Shown piece after piece: positions 31,673-34,829 of a stretch of 34,829 bases of DNA; positions within the stretch are counted from its first letter, which is position 1, and the number at the start of each line of letters is the position of its first letter. Under the pieces are notes generated by a model. That model saw only the letters and a list, made by a program, of their open reading frames with translations, was not told where the DNA came from and ran no database searches. Made by a program: the position numbers and the translations under genes. The stretch comes from Lachnospiraceae bacterium. GTDB lineage: Bacteria > Bacillota_A > Clostridia > Lachnospirales > Lachnospiraceae. The stretch spans positions 1-34,829 of the forward strand of contig JAGATU010000109.1 in assembly GCA_017621115.1 (NCBI GenBank). Reading direction: 5' to 3'.

Positions 31673-33682
31673 CTACGCCTCAATCTTTAACGAATAATCA
31701 CTTCTGTCCAGCGAGAAATTCGGGTTGTAATAAGGGTCGCCCTTAGCAAGTTCTTCTTTCCATTTATCACGGAACACCTCGGACTCCTTATTGTAACGCT
31801 GTGCTTTTTCACCCGAATCGTCCAATCCTCTGGAGATAGATTCGAAATGATACAGCTCCGCAAATGGTGTAAATACGTTTAAATAACCTTCTTTACGAAG
31901 CTTCAGACAGAAGTCCACATCATTCAAAGATACTGCAAAACCGGTATCCAAACCACCGACTTTTTCGAAAAGTTCTTTTTTTACCATCAGGCAGGCACCT
32001 GTAACCGCTGTCACATTCTGGGTATAACAGAGTCTTCCCATATAGCCCAGGTTCTCACGGCTCTGACCGTAATGCGTATGTCCGGCTGTACGGTGCGCAC
32101 CAAGGCCGATAACCACGCCCGCATGCTGGATAGTCTTATTACCGTAGAATAATTTGCCGCCAACTGCACCGACATCTTCGCGTTGCGCATACATCAGAAG
32201 TTCTTCCATCCAATTAACGGTGATTACCTGCGTATCGTTGTTTAAAAGAAGGATGTATTCGCCGTCCGTCTTTTCCACACCGAGATTATTGATGGCAGAA
32301 TAGTTAAATTCACCTTCGTATTTTACAATCTTAATCACGCCATCATCCGAACTTACTACGTCGCCGTGTTTCATAGACTTGTCGAATTTATCATTTGTCA
32401 ATTCCTTATAGTAAGCAAAAATCGCATCCGTTTCGCTATTATTTTCCACTACAATGATTTCATAATTCTCATACGTAGACTTTTCACGGATGGAGGAAAT
32501 ACAACGTCTCAAATCCTCCACATGATCTTTATTTGCTATTACAATAGAAATCTTCGGTTCGCCCTTAATTTCATACGAAATCTTGAAAATTGTCTCAAAT
32601 GCACGCGTGCTTGTAATCTTGAAATGTTCATACCCATGAGTACGTAAATGGTCTGCAACTGCGCCTCTGGCAGCCTCAACTACATATGGCTTAGCATCAA
32701 TGCCGGAAGCAACACTTCCCGCATGGGAACGCCAGTAATACAGAAGTTTCGGCACATGTACGACATTTTTTGCCTTATCCGTAAGGCGCAGAATCATATC
32801 ATGGTCCTGGCTGCCATCATACTGCTTACGGAACAATTCCATGCCTTCCAGTAAATCCTTTTTAAAGCAACTAAAATGGCAGATATAATTATTAGCCCGC
32901 AAATTATCCGGCGAATAATCCGGTTTAAAATGCAGGGTAATCATATTATCCACACTGCCATCTTTAAAAGTCGTCTCATCGCAATAAATATAATCGGCAT
33001 CCTGCTCATTAATCACCTTTACATACTCATAAAGCACGCTTGGATGCAAAATATCATCATGGTCAAATAGTGCAACAAACTCGCCGGTAGCCAGTTTCAA
33101 ACATTCGTTGGTATTGCCGGAAATTTTATCGTTCCTAGCCAATTTCTGGTATACAATCCGCGAATCTTGCGCTGCAAGTTTTTGGCAGTATTCACCAACC
33201 TCCTTATGTTCTGCGTCCGAACCGTCTGCAAGACAGAGTTCCCAATTCTGATAAGTCTGCCATGTCACGGAACCAATCATTTCCTCTAAGAAATTAAGCG
33301 GTGTATTGTATAAAGGAACAAGAATACTGATTTTTACCATACGGTCAAAAACGGTTTCTCTCTCCTGTTTTGCTCTTGCTTCATCCGGAAAACTTGCTGT
33401 TCCGTGCTGCACCATTGCCACACGTTCACGCTGTTTGTATTTGATTTTTGCCCAGATTCCTCTTGGTCCGCCACAATTTTTAATACGATCCGTCTGTCTT
33501 TTTACGGCATGCATCACCTTACGAAGACCTGCTGTCGCTTTCCACAATGAATTGTTGTGGATACGGTCCAAACGGAACTGCAAATAGTCCTTTTCTTCTT
33601 CCAATTGTGCGATACGTTCCGCATAATCCGCGCATTTCAAATGCTCTTTTTCGTATGCTTCCCGATAATCCATCTCTGTCAT
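31673..33682 (-). CDS. Large glycosyltransferase with two GT2 domains
   Basis: A 669-residue protein. Residues 1-60 are a coiled coil (EKEHLKCADYAERIAQLEEEKDYLQFRL). The first GT-A domain spans about 115-345 (ISILVPLYNTPLNFLEEM, LFDHDDILHPSVL, YDGSQDHDMILRL). The second spans about 377-640 (ISIVIANKDHVEDLRRCI, LLLNNDTQVI, VSLNDVDFCLKLRKEGY). Such double proteins build polymers with alternating sugars or elongate rhamnan- or glycan-type chains on the cytoplasmic face. GAGG precedes the ATG, and the preceding gene ends 3 bp upstream, so translation is probably coupled. The second domain is similar to the partial protein on its right. Confidence 0.92.
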   Translation of the reverse strand: MTEMDYREAYEKEHLKCADYAERIAQLEEEKDYLQFRLDRIHNNSLWKATAGLRKVMHAVKRQTDRIKNCGGPRGIWAKIKYKQRERVAMVQHGTASFPDEARAKQERETVFDRMVKISILVPLYNTPLNFLEEMIGSVTWQTYQNWELCLADGSDAEHKEVGEYCQKLAAQDSRIVYQKLARNDKISGNTNECLKLATGEFVALFDHDDILHPSVLYEYVKVINEQDADYIYCDETTFKDGSVDNMITLHFKPDYSPDNLRANNYICHFSCFKKDLLEGMELFRKQYDGSQDHDMILRLTDKAKNVVHVPKLLYYWRSHAGSVASGIDAKPYVVEAARGAVADHLRTHGYEHFKITSTRAFETIFKISYEIKGEPKISIVIANKDHVEDLRRCISSIREKSTYENYEIIVVENNSETDAIFAYYKELTNDKFDKSMKHGDVVSSDDGVIKIVKYEGEFNYSAINNLGVEKTDGEYILLLNNDTQVITVNWMEELLMYAQREDVGAVGGKLFYGNKTIQHAGVVIGLGAHRTAGHTHYGQSRENLGYMGRLCYTQNVTAVTGACLMVKKELFEKVGGLDTGFAVSLNDVDFCLKLRKEGYLNVFTPFAELYHFESISRGLDDSGEKAQRYNKESEVFRDKWKEELAKGDPYYNPNFSLDRSDYSLKIEA

Positions 33683-33685
33683 AAT

Positions 33686-34829
33686 TTAAACCTCAATAAA
33701 TTTATTAACAAAACGGCACAGTCTCTGCCTTCCAACTTTACTTACCGCCATACAACCAACCCGGTATCTTCCCGCCGGGATGGAATCCTTTGCAATCACC
33801 AATGCAAATCCGCAAAGCGAAACATGCCCGCCTTCCACATTCACATCCAAATCCGGACGGAATACTTCCCCGCATGGAATCTCATATACTTCCTTTGTCG
33901 TTTCATTCTGTAAAAGAATGAAACGACTAAATATCGCATTATCCGAACCAATCACAAACTGGTAACCCTGAAAATATAATTTTTTTCCGGACTTATCCGG
34001 ATGTTCCATCCATGCCGCAAAATCATCCGCATATTCCAACGAAATGAGCAGACAGTCATTATACCATTCCTGTTTCAAACCGCCCTTTAATAATTTCGGA
34101 CTGCAAACATCAATTTCCTCACACGCCGGATATTCGTAGGCAAACGAATAATTCGTATCCAGAATATCCATATTCAGATACGGATGATAGAAAGGATCCG
34201 TTCCATACAAATCCGGATGCATATCGTACATCTTCCTGCGTTCATTCTGCAAACGCAGCTGTTTCTCTTCACTCGCATCATTTCCGCGACTTAATGACTC
34301 ATGGTGGTATAACACAGCCGAATTACATTGCACATTATAATAGCCCGCCTCATAAAGCCTGAAACATAACTCCACATCATTAAATGCAACTGCTAAATCT
34401 TCCGAGAAGCCACCGCATTCTTCAAATACGGTCTTACGCACCATAAGACAGGCACCCGTAACTGCAATCACATTACAATCAAATATATTTCTGCCGTCAT
34501 AATAAGGACGCACATCCTGCAAAAACTGCATCTTGTGCACCGGTCCCAGACGTAGATTAGTAATACCGGCGTGCTGGATGGTATTACTGTCCGGATAATA
34601 GAGTTTAGCGCCAACCGCTCCGACATGCTTTTTCTGTGCGTGGGAAAGCATGGCATCCAGCCATACATTATCTATCGCTTCAATGTCATCATTTAAAAAT
34701 AATACATACTCACCCGTGGCCGCCTTTGCGCCAAGATTGCACATCTTGGAAAAGTTAAATTCCATCGGATTGTATATATAGTTAAGTCCAAATTTATTTT
34801 TTAATATCTCGTAATTTTGTTTTTTGATA
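33686..34829 (-). CDS. Family 2 glycosyltransferase (5' part outside the window)
   Basis: The reading frame is open to the right edge, 21 codons beyond the first visible ATG (34765), through NYEILKNKFGLNYIYNPMEFNFS, which is internal GT2 sequence; the true start is therefore outside. The visible part contains EYVLFLNDDIEAID (NDD acidic motif), HVGAVGAKLYYPDSNTIQHAGI and VAFNDVELCFRLYEAGYYNVQC. This matches the second GT-A domain of the 669-residue neighbour, so the full protein may also have two domains. After residue about 200 of the visible part comes a beta-rich C-terminal domain of about 160 residues (from LKQEWYNDCLLISLEY), which I do not recognise and which could bind glycan. Confidence 0.88.
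   Translation of the reverse strand, partial: IKKQNYEILKNKFGLNYIYNPMEFNFSKMCNLGAKAATGEYVLFLNDDIEAIDNVWLDAMLSHAQKKHVGAVGAKLYYPDSNTIQHAGITNLRLGPVHKMQFLQDVRPYYDGRNIFDCNVIAVTGACLMVRKTVFEECGGFSEDLAVAFNDVELCFRLYEAGYYNVQCNSAVLYHHESLSRGNDASEEKQLRLQNERRKMYDMHPDLYGTDPFYHPYLNMDILDTNYSFAYEYPACEEIDVCSPKLLKGGLKQEWYNDCLLISLEYADDFAAWMEHPDKSGKKLYFQGYQFVIGSDNAIFSRFILLQNETTKEVYEIPCGEVFRPDLDVNVEGGHVSLCGFALVIAKDSIPAGRYRVGCMAVSKVGRQRLCRFVNKFIEV

Noticed and set aside
31627..31683. Nineteen-residue N-terminal extension of the phosphohexomutase
   Set aside because: It overlaps the upstream gene's end, is not family-like, and contains the GGAGGA site for the ATG at 31626.
1..34829. tRNA, rRNA, CRISPR array, insertion sequence, prophage
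   Set aside because: No cloverleaf, rRNA block, regularly spaced direct repeat, transposase or phage structural gene was seen on reading both strands.

Overview
The window looks like chromosome from a spore-forming, low-GC Firmicute, most likely a gut Lachnospiraceae. The evidence is a GerA/SpoVAF-type germination protein behind a forespore-type promoter, strong AGGAGG-type ribosome binding sites, many Firmicute-style hairpin terminators, an ECF vitamin-type transporter, a PfoR-type PTS IIC protein and an LCP/sugar-transferase wall-polymer module. No rRNA, tRNA, CRISPR array, insertion sequence or phage gene was seen. Genus and species cannot be fixed from the sequence alone.

Layout from left to right. 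(1) 1-6540, transport and redox: an ECF ATPase (partial) with its UPF0397-type S component, two MATE exporters, a PTS_EIIC_2/PfoR membrane protein and an FAD-dependent UDP-galactopyranose-mutase-like oxidoreductase. (2) 6541-13753, a minus-strand run. From its promoter end it holds an orphan MetQ-like lipoprotein, a four-cysteine Rrf2 regulator, a DUF6044-like multi-pass protein, a radical SAM/SPASM protein with its own consensus promoter, a LIC_10190-like multi-pass protein and a secreted SH3-SGNH lipoprotein. This resembles a cell-surface modification set. (3) 13888-18362, lipoprotein maturation and sporulation: short lspA (minus), a SpoVAF-like gene (plus) and a subtilisin-family protease (minus). 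The last two converge on a 661-bp near-palindrome that fills the whole space between their stop codons. (4) 18513-21667: a ClpX paralogue with a very long Met-rich and acidic linker and altered loops, then an HtrA-type protease. (5) 21763-34829, a minus-strand sugar and polysaccharide region read from right to left: two large GT2 proteins (one cut by the window edge), a phosphoglucomutase-type enzyme, two more GT2 enzymes, a polyprenyl-phosphate sugar transferase, an LCP ligase, another GT2 and glmS.

How the parts fit. Region 5 covers precursor supply (GlmS, phosphohexomutase), priming on undecaprenyl phosphate, chain extension by several GT2 enzymes and attachment to the wall by LCP. Region 2 adds two GT-C-like membrane proteins and an SGNH esterase/transferase domain that could modify surface glycans. 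HtrA and LspA serve the same envelope.

The most unusual item is the 15879-16539 palindrome. Its arms share identical blocks of 33, 26 and 21 bp. It is capped by a three-hairpin crown in which the two side hairpins keep their pairing but have different stem sequences. A second, unrelated palindrome of about 160 bp lies at 27261-27421. Other points worth checking are the divergent ClpX, overlapping alternative hairpins before one GT2 gene, an inverted repeat in the ECF leader, and terminators whose stems include stop codons.
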